The notes below the pieces were generated by a model. That model was not told the DNA's origin, made no database searches, and was given only the letters and a program-made list of their open reading frames with translations. Shown one piece after another: positions 9,172 through 17,796 of a stretch of DNA of 20,974 bases (the first letter of the stretch is position 1; each line of letters begins with the position of its first letter). This DNA is from Desulfobulbaceae bacterium. Its GTDB lineage: Bacteria; Desulfobacterota; Desulfobulbia; Desulfobulbales; Desulfobulbaceae. The position numbers and the translations under genes were made by a program. Where the stretch lies: contig JALSNT010000015.1 of the NCBI GenBank assembly GCA_026986885.1, positions 1-20,974 of the forward strand. The letters run 5' to 3'.

Positions 9172-10568
9172 AGACATATATCTTTACCGCCCTGATACTC
9201 CTGCTTGCTATCTTACCTGGCTCTGCAGGTGGTGCAGACTATCTCCGGGAAACAAATGGTTATGACTTGTGGTGCCGGTACAAAATCGGTGCTGTTGCCG
9301 AGCGGTTGCCCCATCGGGAAAACAGAACACAGGATAAAGAACAGGGCGGATTTGTTCAGCTTGCTCTTCTTGGCTCAGGCAGAGTGTACGATGACTGGTC
9401 CTTTCTTTCAGAGGGCCGGGCGTTTCTTTCCGGATCCCAACTCTCCTCAACTTTTACCGATCAGGATGCAGGAAGAGTAGCACGGACCACGGACACCAGC
9501 AGCTATCTGCAGCTGCGGCAATTCTGGGTACGGTACCATGGTATAACCGATTATCCGGGAGAACACCTGACCCTTGGTCTGCAGAGAATCCGTTCAGCAA
9601 GTTCGCTGTGGTGGGACAGCGACCTGGAAGCTGTAGTCTGGCGATTTTCAGGCACCAGGCTGCGATTTCAGGCGGGTATTGGTGAACGTTTTGACCCTTA
9701 TCGTACCGGCAGTGAACTTAACGCTGTGGATAAAAATAAACTTCGCTTTTTCACAGAAAGCATTATCGACTGGAAACCATATCATGAAATTACATTCAGG
9801 GGTATGTACAGCCGTCAGAACAGTCATGACAAGGCCGGCGACGTGTACAGCTCCGCGCCGGAGGGAATAAATGGAGAGTGGCTCTGGTATGGTCTTGGTT
9901 TATCCTCAAACTGGATCAAACGGCGTAACCATCAAAGTCCTTTTGCCTATAATCTCGAATGGATCGGCCTGACCGGCCAAAGTGATTTCACCCGTGAGGA
10001 TGGTACATTGTTAGAGAACCATACGATTAGCGCCTGGGCCGTTGATGCCGGTGTTCGTTATGATTTTCAGACAATGCCGACCTCTTTTGGCTTAAGCTTT
10101 ACGTTCGGGAGCGGAGGTTTTGACAATAATGTGTCCAACCTGTTTGTGCAGACCGGCCTGCAGTCAAACCGCAACCGTTATGTGGGCAACGGTCAGTATC
10201 TGTATCGCTTCAACGATGCCCTCCGTCCTGACCTGACCAACCTGATTCAGGAAAGCCTTTTTTTTTCGCATACCTTTCAGGATACTTTTTTGCTGGCCGG
10301 CGCCTTGTCAGGATATCAGCGGGATGAAAATCGATTGCCCATCTACATGAATAGTGAGCCGCTGAATATGAACCGACTGTCTTCTGATGTCGGTTCCGGG
10401 GTGGATCTCTCTCTTCGTTATGATGTACAGACAACCATCTTCAGTGTCCCTCTCAAATTTATCCGCTTACGCAGCTCGGCTTTTTTTCCCGGTGGTGCCT
10501 TTGACGATGATGCGGATGATACGGTGTATCGTGTTGTACTCGAACTCGTTGGAGGAGCAATCCTGTGA
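9168..10568 (+). CDS. algE: Alginate outer-membrane export porin AlgE
   Basis: AlgE is the outer-membrane beta-barrel through which alginate leaves the cell. The 466-residue product (about 490 in P. aeruginosa) has a signal peptide of about 22 residues (MKTYIFTALILLLAILPGSA). It then shows alternating hydrophobic and polar strands rich in Arg, Tyr and Trp, as expected for an 18-stranded barrel with a charged pore. Family-specific stretches include LQLRQFWVRYHG, LTLGLQRIRSASSLWWDSD and FQAGIGERFDPYRTGSELN. The last residues are VGGAIL; the usual C-terminal aromatic residue of outer-membrane barrels is absent. The start overlaps algK by 4 bp and the stop overlaps the algG GTG by 4 bp (GTGA). 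Confidence 0.92.
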   Translation: MKTYIFTALILLLAILPGSAGGADYLRETNGYDLWCRYKIGAVAERLPHRENRTQDKEQGGFVQLALLGSGRVYDDWSFLSEGRAFLSGSQLSSTFTDQDAGRVARTTDTSSYLQLRQFWVRYHGITDYPGEHLTLGLQRIRSASSLWWDSDLEAVVWRFSGTRLRFQAGIGERFDPYRTGSELNAVDKNKLRFFTESIIDWKPYHEITFRGMYSRQNSHDKAGDVYSSAPEGINGEWLWYGLGLSSNWIKRRNHQSPFAYNLEWIGLTGQSDFTREDGTLLENHTISAWAVDAGVRYDFQTMPTSFGLSFTFGSGGFDNNVSNLFVQTGLQSNRNRYVGNGQYLYRFNDALRPDLTNLIQESLFFSHTFQDTFLLAGALSGYQRDENRLPIYMNSEPLNMNRLSSDVGSGVDLSLRYDVQTTIFSVPLKFIRLRSSAFFPGGAFDDDADDTVYRVVLELVGGAIL

Positions 10569-12094
10569 AACCAAAAGTAAAAATTATTTTTGCCTTTCTG
10601 ATCTGTCAATTATTTGCAACACAGGTATTAGCGGCAGGATATCAGGTAAAAACCCTTGATCCGGAACAACTGAAACTTTCCCCCGTAACCCTGCCTGATA
10701 TTTCAAAATTTTCCTCTGAATCGATTGAACGATTGCTTGCTGCTGCCAGAAAGAAAAAACCAGGTACTGTGTCCCGTAAAATGGTACACGGGCAGGTTGA
10801 ATTGCGGATGCTTTATAGTGATAAGGGGTTGTTGAACATGGGGCTCAGACAGAAAAGCCTCCCCTCAACTCTGGTGATCGAAGGGGGAGTCATGACCTTA
10901 CAGGAGGTCAGTCGTGCCTTTCCCCGCCTGCTTGTCCACCTTGGCGGCAATGAATACCTGGCGAAACTCCCTATTGCGGTGGGCATCCATGCCACGCTCA
11001 TCATACAAAATAAGGTTCTTAAACTTTCGCAGGAACGAGGCGCCTTCCTTGCCAACGGAGGAGTTCTTTTTCTGCAGGGCGGCGCCCTGCTCGGCTGGAT
11101 AGAGTCCACGGACTTGCCTGCATTGTACAGCGGTGACAAACATGCGTATCGGCCGTTTTTTGTGGGTTGGGGAGGCAGCAGGACCTATTTTAATCGGACT
11201 AAAGCTGCCCACCTGGGGTATTTCCGCTCCAAGTCCTATGGCATCACCCTGACCTCATATCATGTCAAACCGACGGAGAAACTTTTTCAACGCCGGGATT
11301 TTGATTTTTCCCAGCCTCCGACCGGCTGGTTTGTCAATTCTCATTTTTCCGACATCTATTACGGGTTCTACTGTCATGAGGCAAAGGACGTCATTATAAT
11401 CAACAACACGTATGCAGACAACATCATTTACGGCATTGATCCCCATGATAGTTCGTCCGGACTTATTATTGCCAAAAATAATATCTACGGAACCCGCGTC
11501 AAGCATGGAATTATTGTTTCCAGAGAGGTAAACAACAGCTTTATTTTCCAGAACGAAACCCATGACAATACCCTTTCCGGCATCATGCTCGACCGGCAGT
11601 GCACCAACAATCAGGTCGTGGCTAATATGGTATACAGGAATGGAAGTGATGGAATAACCCTGTACGAATCAGGAGACAACCTGGTTGCAGAAAATATCGT
11701 CTTCAGTAACAAGGCACATGGTGTTTATCTCCGCAACAGTGAACATGTTAACCTGCTTGACAACACAATCATAAATAATGGCGGGTTCGGGGTGTTTTTA
11801 CAAACCCAGGATCTTCTTGCACTTGGCCACAAGCGTGACCTGCAGAAAGATCCTTACCGTCAAAAGATCTCCGCTATCCTTGGCGGCGGGATTATCGCCC
11901 AGAATAAAAGTGGATCCATCTTTGTTAAAAATGCTGAAAAATTCTGCATTTATCACGTTTTTTTTGATCAAAACGGAGGGAAAAAACATCAACTGAAATT
12001 TGGTGGCGATTTGAAACAATACCATAACCAGATAGTGCAATCACTGTGGGGTGAGCATGGTGTGGCCGTCCTGTCCAGAATAGGGGAACCGTGA
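10565..12094 (+). CDS. algG: Periplasmic mannuronan C5-epimerase AlgG
   Basis: AlgG converts D-mannuronate residues in the polymer to L-guluronate in the periplasm. The 509-residue product starts at a GTG (10565) preceded by GGAGGAG and has a signal peptide with a likely VLA/A cleavage near residue 23. The C-terminal two-thirds is a right-handed parallel beta-helix with carbohydrate-binding/sugar-hydrolase repeats, for example NSFIFQNETHDNTLSGIML and DNLVAENIVFSNKAHGVYL. The DPHD motif is at residues 292-295. His294 and Arg320 are 26 residues apart, the same spacing as the catalytic His319 and Arg345 described for Pseudomonas AlgG (numbers from memory). It is shorter than the Pseudomonas protein (about 540). 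It overlaps algE by 4 bp and is followed 1 bp later by algI. Confidence 0.95.
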   Translation: MKPKVKIIFAFLICQLFATQVLAAGYQVKTLDPEQLKLSPVTLPDISKFSSESIERLLAAARKKKPGTVSRKMVHGQVELRMLYSDKGLLNMGLRQKSLPSTLVIEGGVMTLQEVSRAFPRLLVHLGGNEYLAKLPIAVGIHATLIIQNKVLKLSQERGAFLANGGVLFLQGGALLGWIESTDLPALYSGDKHAYRPFFVGWGGSRTYFNRTKAAHLGYFRSKSYGITLTSYHVKPTEKLFQRRDFDFSQPPTGWFVNSHFSDIYYGFYCHEAKDVIIINNTYADNIIYGIDPHDSSSGLIIAKNNIYGTRVKHGIIVSREVNNSFIFQNETHDNTLSGIMLDRQCTNNQVVANMVYRNGSDGITLYESGDNLVAENIVFSNKAHGVYLRNSEHVNLLDNTIINNGGFGVFLQTQDLLALGHKRDLQKDPYRQKISAILGGGIIAQNKSGSIFVKNAEKFCIYHVFFDQNGGKKHQLKFGGDLKQYHNQIVQSLWGEHGVAVLSRIGEP

Positions 12095-12095
12095 C

Positions 12096-13508
12096 ATGGT
12101 TTTTTCTTCCCAGGTTTTTCTTTTTCTCTTTCTCCCTCTCTTTCTGGCAATCTATTACCTGACACCGGCTCGCCATCGTTCGTTGGTTATCCTTCTGGGC
12201 AGTTACAGCTTCTACGGATGGTGGAGGGTTGATTTTTTACTGCTGTTTATCCTGGTGACGATCTGGAATTTTGTTCTTTCCCAAAACATTATCGCTCATC
12301 AATCACATGACTCAGGCAAGTGGTGGCTGCGTCTGGGTATTGCCGGAGATCTTTGCGTTCTTGGATATTTCAAGTATGCCAACTTTGGCGTAAACTCATT
12401 AAACGCACTATTTGAGCGGTTCGGGCTTGCTCCCCTTACATTTGGCAAGGTGATTCTTCCCATCGGCATTTCTTTTTATATTTTTCAAGCCATCAGTTAC
12501 CTGATGGACGTCTACCGCCGGGATACTCCACCCTGTCCGAAGTTTATCGACTTTGCAGCTTTTATAGCACTCTTTCCACAGCTGATTGCCGGACCTGTCC
12601 TGCGATACAAGGATCTTGCCGATCAGTTTGCCGGCCGCACCCACTCGTATGCAAAATTTGCCGAGGGCGCTTCCCGGTTTATGCAGGGTTTTATGAAAAA
12701 AGTATTGATCGCTGATACCCTTGCGCCTATTGCAGATGCTGTTTTCAATAATTCAATGCCCAGCATGGCTGATTCCTGGCTCGGCACCCTGGTCTATACC
12801 CTGCAGCTCTATTTTGATTTTTCCGGATACAGCGACATGGCCATCGGTCTTGGATTGATGATGGGATTTCGTTTTGTGGAAAATTTCAATCAACCCTATA
12901 TCAGCCAGTCGATTACCGAGTTCTGGCGGCGCTGGCACATCAGCCTTTCCACATGGCTGCGGGACTATCTATACATTCCCCTGGGAGGTAACCGGCACGG
13001 GAGGGTAAAAACATACCGCAACCTGATTCTGACGATGCTCCTGGGCGGATTATGGCACGGGGCGAACTGGACCTTTGTCCTCTGGGGTTTGTGGCACGGA
13101 GCCTGGATGGCGATTGAGCGGGCATCAGGGATTCCGCAGGACAACAAATTTCGTCCGATTCGTTGGGCCTTCTGCACCCTGCTGGTTGTTTTGGGATGGG
13201 TACTGTTCCGTGCCGATTCCCTTCATCAGGCATGGCGGCTTTATGGAGCCATGTTTGGCGCCGGCACAATAGGACTTTCCCCGGATCTGGCTCTTTCAAT
13301 CTCCTCTCTTCAACAAATAGCCATTGCCGGTGCACTTCTGCTTCTGGTTTTCCAGGGAATGCGGGCACGTCATTTCTCCATAAACCGTTTGTTGGTGTAT
13401 CGGCGTGTCTTGCCACTCCTACCGGCCATTCAGTTGCCCCTGTTTTTGCTGGCAGTAAGTAGACTGATCGCAGCAAGTTATTCACCATTTCTGTATTTTC
13501 AGTTTTAG
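12096..13508 (+). CDS. algI: Alginate O-acetyltransferase AlgI (MBOAT)
   Basis: AlgI is a polytopic inner-membrane MBOAT protein that moves acetyl groups from a cytoplasmic donor to the periplasmic acetylation proteins. The 470-residue product shows many hydrophobic segments and all the usual AlgI/DltB blocks: VFLFLFLPLFLAIYY at the N-terminus, ILPIGISFYIFQAISYLMDV (120-139), PQLIAGPVLRY (161-171), FDFSGYSDMAIGLGLMMGF and EFWRRWHISLSTWLRDYLYI. The invariant histidine is His321 in GGLWHGANW, one residue from the essential His322 of P. aeruginosa. It is about 50 residues shorter at the C-terminus than the Pseudomonas protein. It is 1 bp after algG and directly ahead of algJ, unlike Pseudomonas where algX and algL come between algG and algI. 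Confidence 0.95.
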   Translation: MVFSSQVFLFLFLPLFLAIYYLTPARHRSLVILLGSYSFYGWWRVDFLLLFILVTIWNFVLSQNIIAHQSHDSGKWWLRLGIAGDLCVLGYFKYANFGVNSLNALFERFGLAPLTFGKVILPIGISFYIFQAISYLMDVYRRDTPPCPKFIDFAAFIALFPQLIAGPVLRYKDLADQFAGRTHSYAKFAEGASRFMQGFMKKVLIADTLAPIADAVFNNSMPSMADSWLGTLVYTLQLYFDFSGYSDMAIGLGLMMGFRFVENFNQPYISQSITEFWRRWHISLSTWLRDYLYIPLGGNRHGRVKTYRNLILTMLLGGLWHGANWTFVLWGLWHGAWMAIERASGIPQDNKFRPIRWAFCTLLVVLGWVLFRADSLHQAWRLYGAMFGAGTIGLSPDLALSISSLQQIAIAGALLLLVFQGMRARHFSINRLLVYRRVLPLLPAIQLPLFLLAVSRLIAASYSPFLYFQF

Positions 13509-13519
13509 GGGCAGGCACA

Positions 13520-14590
13520 ATGAGAAGAAAACAGATAAAATTATTAAACGGCGCCGTTTTCATCTCCTGCATTGTCATTCTTGGATTATATTCATCCCGG
13601 GCAATCACAATTCCTGATGCAAATATCCCTCTGCTGGCAAGAGGTGCTGTTTTCCGGCGGATGGAGACACTGTATCAGGATAGTTTCCCGTTGAAAGGTG
13701 TGGCCACGGGTTTTTGGGCAGCTCTCAATTTTCAGTTGTTCCATGAGGGGAGAAACGGCGTGATTGTCGGCAAGGACAACTGGTTATTCAGTTCCGAGGA
13801 ATACTCTTTTCCCGCGAACTTTCAGGAGATTTGGGATAAAAATCTGCAACGGATAATTCGACAGGTACAACTCCTGCGTAAAAACGATATACAGGTGTTG
13901 GTCGCACTTGTTCCTGAGAAAGTTGATCTGTACAGAAATATGCTCACAAAAGATTCAGAACACAACAGTATCAATCTCTACAACCGAAGTTATGCCTATC
14001 TGACCGGCAGGGGGCTTCGGGTTGTCAATCTCAGGAATGCTCTGGCAGCGGCAGTGCATCGAGGCCAACAGGTATTTTTTCGCACCGACACCCATTGGAC
14101 CGTCCACGGTTCCCGACTGGCAGCACGGGCAATAGCGGACGATAACTCTCTTCCTTACGGAGAAGAGAAATTTGTCACCGGAAAAAAAGAAACGAAAACG
14201 CTATCCGGAGACTTAATGAATTTTATTCCAACCGGCTCGTTTTTTGCTCAATTCGGACCTCCTCCGGATACTATGAGTACGGTAACCATCCGGAAGGAGG
14301 AGGAGGACGATGTCGAGTTGTTTACCGATACCGTACTCAACACAGCTTTGGTTGGTACCAGCTACAGTGCGGATAAACGGTGGCAATTTGTCGACTGGCT
14401 GCAACTGTTTCTCCATAAAGAGCTGATCAACTACGCCGACACGGGAACAGGGCCTTTTGCTCCAATGAAGACGTTTATAAATGAGAACCTGAGAAATGAA
14501 CAACAAATATCTTTTGTGATCTGGGAGATACCCGTACGATATCTTCTCGTGCCTCCCGATCACAACACCACAGGTAAGGAGATAAAATGA
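13520..14590 (+). CDS. algJ: Alginate O-acetylation protein AlgJ (SGNH-like)
   Basis: AlgJ is a periplasmic, membrane-anchored SGNH-hydrolase-like protein needed for alginate O-acetylation. The 356-residue product has an uncleaved-looking N-terminal anchor (about residues 9-27) and the ALGX/ALGJ domain. Catalytic residues are Asp190 and His192 in RTDTHWTVHGSR and Ser281 in LVGTSYSADKRW. The Asp and His numbers coincide with those I recall for P. aeruginosa AlgJ. The start at 13520 has AGGGGCAGG upstream. Compared with its paralogue algX in this run it lacks a C-terminal carbohydrate-binding domain, and together with the N-terminal anchor this decides the AlgJ call. It overlaps algF by 4 bp (ATGA). 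Confidence 0.9.
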   Translation: MRRKQIKLLNGAVFISCIVILGLYSSRAITIPDANIPLLARGAVFRRMETLYQDSFPLKGVATGFWAALNFQLFHEGRNGVIVGKDNWLFSSEEYSFPANFQEIWDKNLQRIIRQVQLLRKNDIQVLVALVPEKVDLYRNMLTKDSEHNSINLYNRSYAYLTGRGLRVVNLRNALAAAVHRGQQVFFRTDTHWTVHGSRLAARAIADDNSLPYGEEKFVTGKKETKTLSGDLMNFIPTGSFFAQFGPPPDTMSTVTIRKEEEDDVELFTDTVLNTALVGTSYSADKRWQFVDWLQLFLHKELINYADTGTGPFAPMKTFINENLRNEQQISFVIWEIPVRYLLVPPDHNTTGKEIK

Positions 14591-15210
14591 AATATTCAAA
14601 CCTTGTTGTAATGATACTGTTTTTAATGCATCCTTTAACTACTGTTGCAGCGGATTCTGCCCTGTACGATAAAAAGCCGCCGGCAAATGCCTATTTCTAC
14701 CGGGTACTGAACGCTTCGGATGCTCTGTCCCTTGAAGTAAAACTGGATGGAAAAATCCTGGCCAGACTCAAACCGCTTTCTGTTTCCGATTACGCATTCT
14801 CCATTACCTCACCGATTCGACTGCAGTTAAACGATAAAGAAATAACTGTTCCGGGGCTGCCCAAAAGTATGATGACCTTGGTTTGGGATGGTAAAGGGGA
14901 CAGCTACATGATTACAGAAAAACCGTTTGCCAACAGAAAAAAGGCGCGGCTGAAGCTGTTTAATATCGGCAGCAAGCCTATCATGCTGAAAACAGCCAAC
15001 AGTAAAACAACTGTTATTGAACCCGTCGCTCCCGGCCACTATGGTTTTAGGGATGTCAATGCACTTCATCTTCCTTTTGCGGTACACGAAAATAATACCA
15101 GAATTCTAACCACGGAAAAGATAGCCCTGCGCAAGGGTATTGCCACCTCCATATTCATGGTGCAGACAGGAAAACTTCCGTTGTATATCCTGTCTGATGC
15201 ACAAAGGTAG
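14587..15210 (+). CDS. algF: Alginate O-acetylation protein AlgF
   Basis: AlgF is a small periplasmic protein required for alginate acetylation, thought to bridge AlgJ and AlgX; it has no known enzyme activity. The product is 207 residues (about 216 in P. aeruginosa) with a signal peptide ending near VAA/D at residue 22. ALYDKKPPANAYFYRVLNAS at the mature N-terminus is the recognisable AlgF block, and the rest is beta-rich, consistent with two small beta-sandwich domains. The assignment also rests on position: the ATG overlaps the algJ stop by 4 bp, as in Pseudomonas where algI, algJ and algF are contiguous. Confidence 0.85.
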   Translation: MKYSNLVVMILFLMHPLTTVAADSALYDKKPPANAYFYRVLNASDALSLEVKLDGKILARLKPLSVSDYAFSITSPIRLQLNDKEITVPGLPKSMMTLVWDGKGDSYMITEKPFANRKKARLKLFNIGSKPIMLKTANSKTTVIEPVAPGHYGFRDVNALHLPFAVHENNTRILTTEKIALRKGIATSIFMVQTGKLPLYILSDAQR

Positions 15211-15217
15211 GTTGTAC

Positions 15218-16663
15218 ATGCGTATTTTGCAGCAGAAACCTTGTATTTTTTTTGCCTTGGTCTTGTTATTGACTGCTGGTGTCTGTAGTGCGGCAGAGCC
15301 AGAATATCGGGTTGAAATATTTGATCATCTGTGCCGTGAAACCGCTGATGAGGCCAGTTATACCTCAACAAAGCTGAAAGCATTAAAATTCCTTACGGAA
15401 GGAAAAGAGGGATGGGTGTATCGTTCCGGTGACGATTTTCTCGAGGATTTTGCTGCCGACGCATCCTATACGGGGTTAAAAGAGCTTACCGCATACCTGG
15501 CTTCCCTGGGAACCAGACTTATGATTTTTTATACTCCCACCAGGGCGCTCATGACCCCTGCGTATGTACCGCCGGATCGTTTTAATTACGACAGGGCACT
15601 TGATTCGTATCTCTCCAAGGTTGCAAAGCTGCGTTCATTGGGAATTATTATCCCGGACATGGAAGCTTTAATCCGCGAGTCGCGCAATACGGATTTTTAT
15701 TTTAAACGGGATATTCACTGGAGCCCGAAGGGCTCCCGAACTGCCGCCAAACTTGTAGCGTCCACCATTCGGCAGCTATCGATACACCTGCCCAAAGCAG
15801 AGCAACACGTTGTCAATAAACCCATGGGTACCTATTCCATACATGGCTTTATGCAAAAAGGGATACAAATCATCTGTGGGGGGACTTATATTCCTCAATA
15901 TTTCCGATGGTTCGGCCCTACTGAAAATTCGACAGAGGGCGATGATCTCGAGGCCAACGCTTTGTTTCAAGACACGGCAGAGAATGAGGTCATGGTATTG
16001 GGTACAAGTTTTTCATATCTCAAGGAGTTGAATTTTTCCGGCTATCTCCAGGAATACCTGGACACACCCGTGGATAACATTTCCATGCCTAGCGGTCGGG
16101 ATATTGGAAGTTGGCTCAAATACATCGCAAGCGGAGAGTTTTCCACCCACCCCCCTCAACTGATCATCTGGGAAATTCCTGCTTACTACTTAGTTGACGA
16201 CCCCATGCTTTTTGCCCAACTTGTTCCTGCCATCCGTGGCGGCTGTTCGGGGCGCACGCCTCTTGTTCAGGCGGAGACCATCCTGACGGATCATCGCGAA
16301 CCGGGCAATGAACTGTTCTTTACGGATAAACTTTTTGATGTCCCCCTGTCCGAACTTGTTATGGATCTGGAATTTTCAGATAAGGACATCAACAATATAA
16401 AAATCAATGTCTGGTATACAAATGGCAAAGTAAAAAAAGGAACTATTAAGAAACCTGCCCGGGCGCACACTGGTGGTGCATTTATTTTTTCTCTTTTTGG
16501 CGATATGCTGCAACCGACAGGGGGCGTGATGGCCGTAGAGCTGTCCCGCATTGAGGGCATACCCGTGGCAGATTACCTCAACAAGAAAGGCATGAACGAG
16601 CTGAAGGTCAGGACGACTGTGTGCAGAATGGCTCCCTGGACAGCGAAGCCTGAAACAAAATAA
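15218..16663 (+). CDS. algX: Alginate O-acetyltransferase AlgX (SGNH plus carbohydrate-binding domain)
   Basis: AlgX is the periplasmic enzyme that transfers acetyl groups onto mannuronate residues of the polymer. I place the start at the ATG at 15218, after AAGGTAG. The frame is open back to 15140, but that part lies in algF and lacks a signal sequence. From 15218 the protein has 481 residues (474 in P. aeruginosa) and a signal peptide ending about VCSAA at residue 26. The SGNH triad is Asp165 and His167 in KRDIHWSPKGSR and Ser264 in VLGTSFSYL, close to Asp174/His176/Ser269 of P. aeruginosa. A C-terminal beta-rich part (about 365-470) fits the carbohydrate-binding module. It sits 7 bp after algF and 11 bp before algL. 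Confidence 0.9.
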   Translation: MRILQQKPCIFFALVLLLTAGVCSAAEPEYRVEIFDHLCRETADEASYTSTKLKALKFLTEGKEGWVYRSGDDFLEDFAADASYTGLKELTAYLASLGTRLMIFYTPTRALMTPAYVPPDRFNYDRALDSYLSKVAKLRSLGIIIPDMEALIRESRNTDFYFKRDIHWSPKGSRTAAKLVASTIRQLSIHLPKAEQHVVNKPMGTYSIHGFMQKGIQIICGGTYIPQYFRWFGPTENSTEGDDLEANALFQDTAENEVMVLGTSFSYLKELNFSGYLQEYLDTPVDNISMPSGRDIGSWLKYIASGEFSTHPPQLIIWEIPAYYLVDDPMLFAQLVPAIRGGCSGRTPLVQAETILTDHREPGNELFFTDKLFDVPLSELVMDLEFSDKDINNIKINVWYTNGKVKKGTIKKPARAHTGGAFIFSLFGDMLQPTGGVMAVELSRIEGIPVADYLNKKGMNELKVRTTVCRMAPWTAKPETK

Positions 16664-16674
16664 CCTGGATTATT

Positions 16675-17796
16675 ATGGATCATCACTGGCTGTTTACTCT
16701 TCTTCCCGCGATACTTTTAGCTGGGCAAATATCCTGTTCACCCAGTATGCCGGATACATCATTTGTAGGTGTCCGGGCGCCGAAGGTGTACGCGGATATT
16801 CAACAGAAAATCCAACCGACAGCCGGTGCAAAGATGGCACATTGTTCAATGCCGGCACCCTACCAAGGAAAGCTTGTCTTCAGGAGCCGATACGAGGGCA
16901 GTAATTCTGCAAGGGATCAGATTAATGTTCGGGCAGAGCAGGACTATACCGAGAAAACAAAACCCTTCATCGATCTGCAGCAATTTCTGGCCAGTGAAAC
17001 AGATGCCATTATTAAGAGCGGTCAGGACAACGGCAGAATTGACTGCATACTCAGAACTCTCATTAGCTGGAAAAAGACAGGTGACTTGCTTCAACCGACA
17101 AAGAATCATACCGGCAAGGCGATAAGAAAATGGACACTTGCCGCGATTTCCGCAAATTTATTGAAAATAAACCACCTTGCCGAAGAATATAATGCATCTA
17201 AATTTGCAGTTGTTAAAATCTGGGTGGGTGCGCTGGCGGACCAGGTTGTCCGGGATTATTCGGATCTTCCTTTGAAGAAAATTAACAACCATGCCTATTG
17301 GGCTGCCTGGGCTGTGATGACTTCGGCGGCATTACTGGATAGAAAGGATCTTTTTTCCTGGTCCAAACAGATGTTTTCAACGGCCATGAACCAGGTTAAT
17401 GACCGGGGATTTCTTCCCAACGAGCTTCGGAGGAAGTCTCGAGCCTTACTCTACCATAATTATGCCTTAACTCCGCTGGTCGGAATTGCTGCTTTTCTTC
17501 AGGCCAACGATCAAGACCCTTTTCTGCCTGGTAAAGGGGGGCTGCAACGTCTGACAGGAGTTGTGCTTGAAGGGATAAATAATCAGGAATTGTTTGCCAA
17601 GGTGACAGGCGTGCCGCAGGTACCTTATGATTTGTACCTCCACGGCCGTTTATCCTGGCTTGCCATATACTTCACCCTGGATCATTCATTTTCTAAAAAA
17701 ATGAGGGCGAAACTTGCCCGAATCCGTGAAAAATCCATGCCGCTTAAATCAAGCCGTATGGGTGGTGACCTCGGGTTTCTCTACCTTGGCCGCTGA
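16675..17796 (+). CDS. algL: Periplasmic alginate (mannuronate) lyase AlgL, PL5
   Basis: AlgL cleaves polymannuronate by beta-elimination and clears polymer that fails to be exported. The 373-residue product (367 in P. aeruginosa) has the polysaccharide lyase family 5 blocks KKINNHAYWAAWAVM and GFLPNELRRKSRALLYHNYA. Asn205, His206, Arg253 and Tyr260 match Asn201, His202, Arg249 and Tyr256 of P. aeruginosa with a constant offset of four. In the SRYEGSNSARD stretch, Arg72 stands where I recall Lys66 (SKYEGSDSAR), a substrate-contact residue; see findings. The N-terminus is hydrophobic and ends GQISC, so it is either an ordinary signal peptide or an atypical lipoprotein signal. The ribosome-binding site before 16675 is weak. 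It is the last gene of the tight run. Confidence 0.93.
   Translation: MDHHWLFTLLPAILLAGQISCSPSMPDTSFVGVRAPKVYADIQQKIQPTAGAKMAHCSMPAPYQGKLVFRSRYEGSNSARDQINVRAEQDYTEKTKPFIDLQQFLASETDAIIKSGQDNGRIDCILRTLISWKKTGDLLQPTKNHTGKAIRKWTLAAISANLLKINHLAEEYNASKFAVVKIWVGALADQVVRDYSDLPLKKINNHAYWAAWAVMTSAALLDRKDLFSWSKQMFSTAMNQVNDRGFLPNELRRKSRALLYHNYALTPLVGIAAFLQANDQDPFLPGKGGLQRLTGVVLEGINNQELFAKVTGVPQVPYDLYLHGRLSWLAIYFTLDHSFSKKMRAKLARIREKSMPLKSSRMGGDLGFLYLGR

Noticed and set aside
15140..15217. Longer algX start inside algF
   Set aside because: The extra residues lack a signal peptide; the ATG at 15218 gives a proper signal sequence and a ribosome-binding site.
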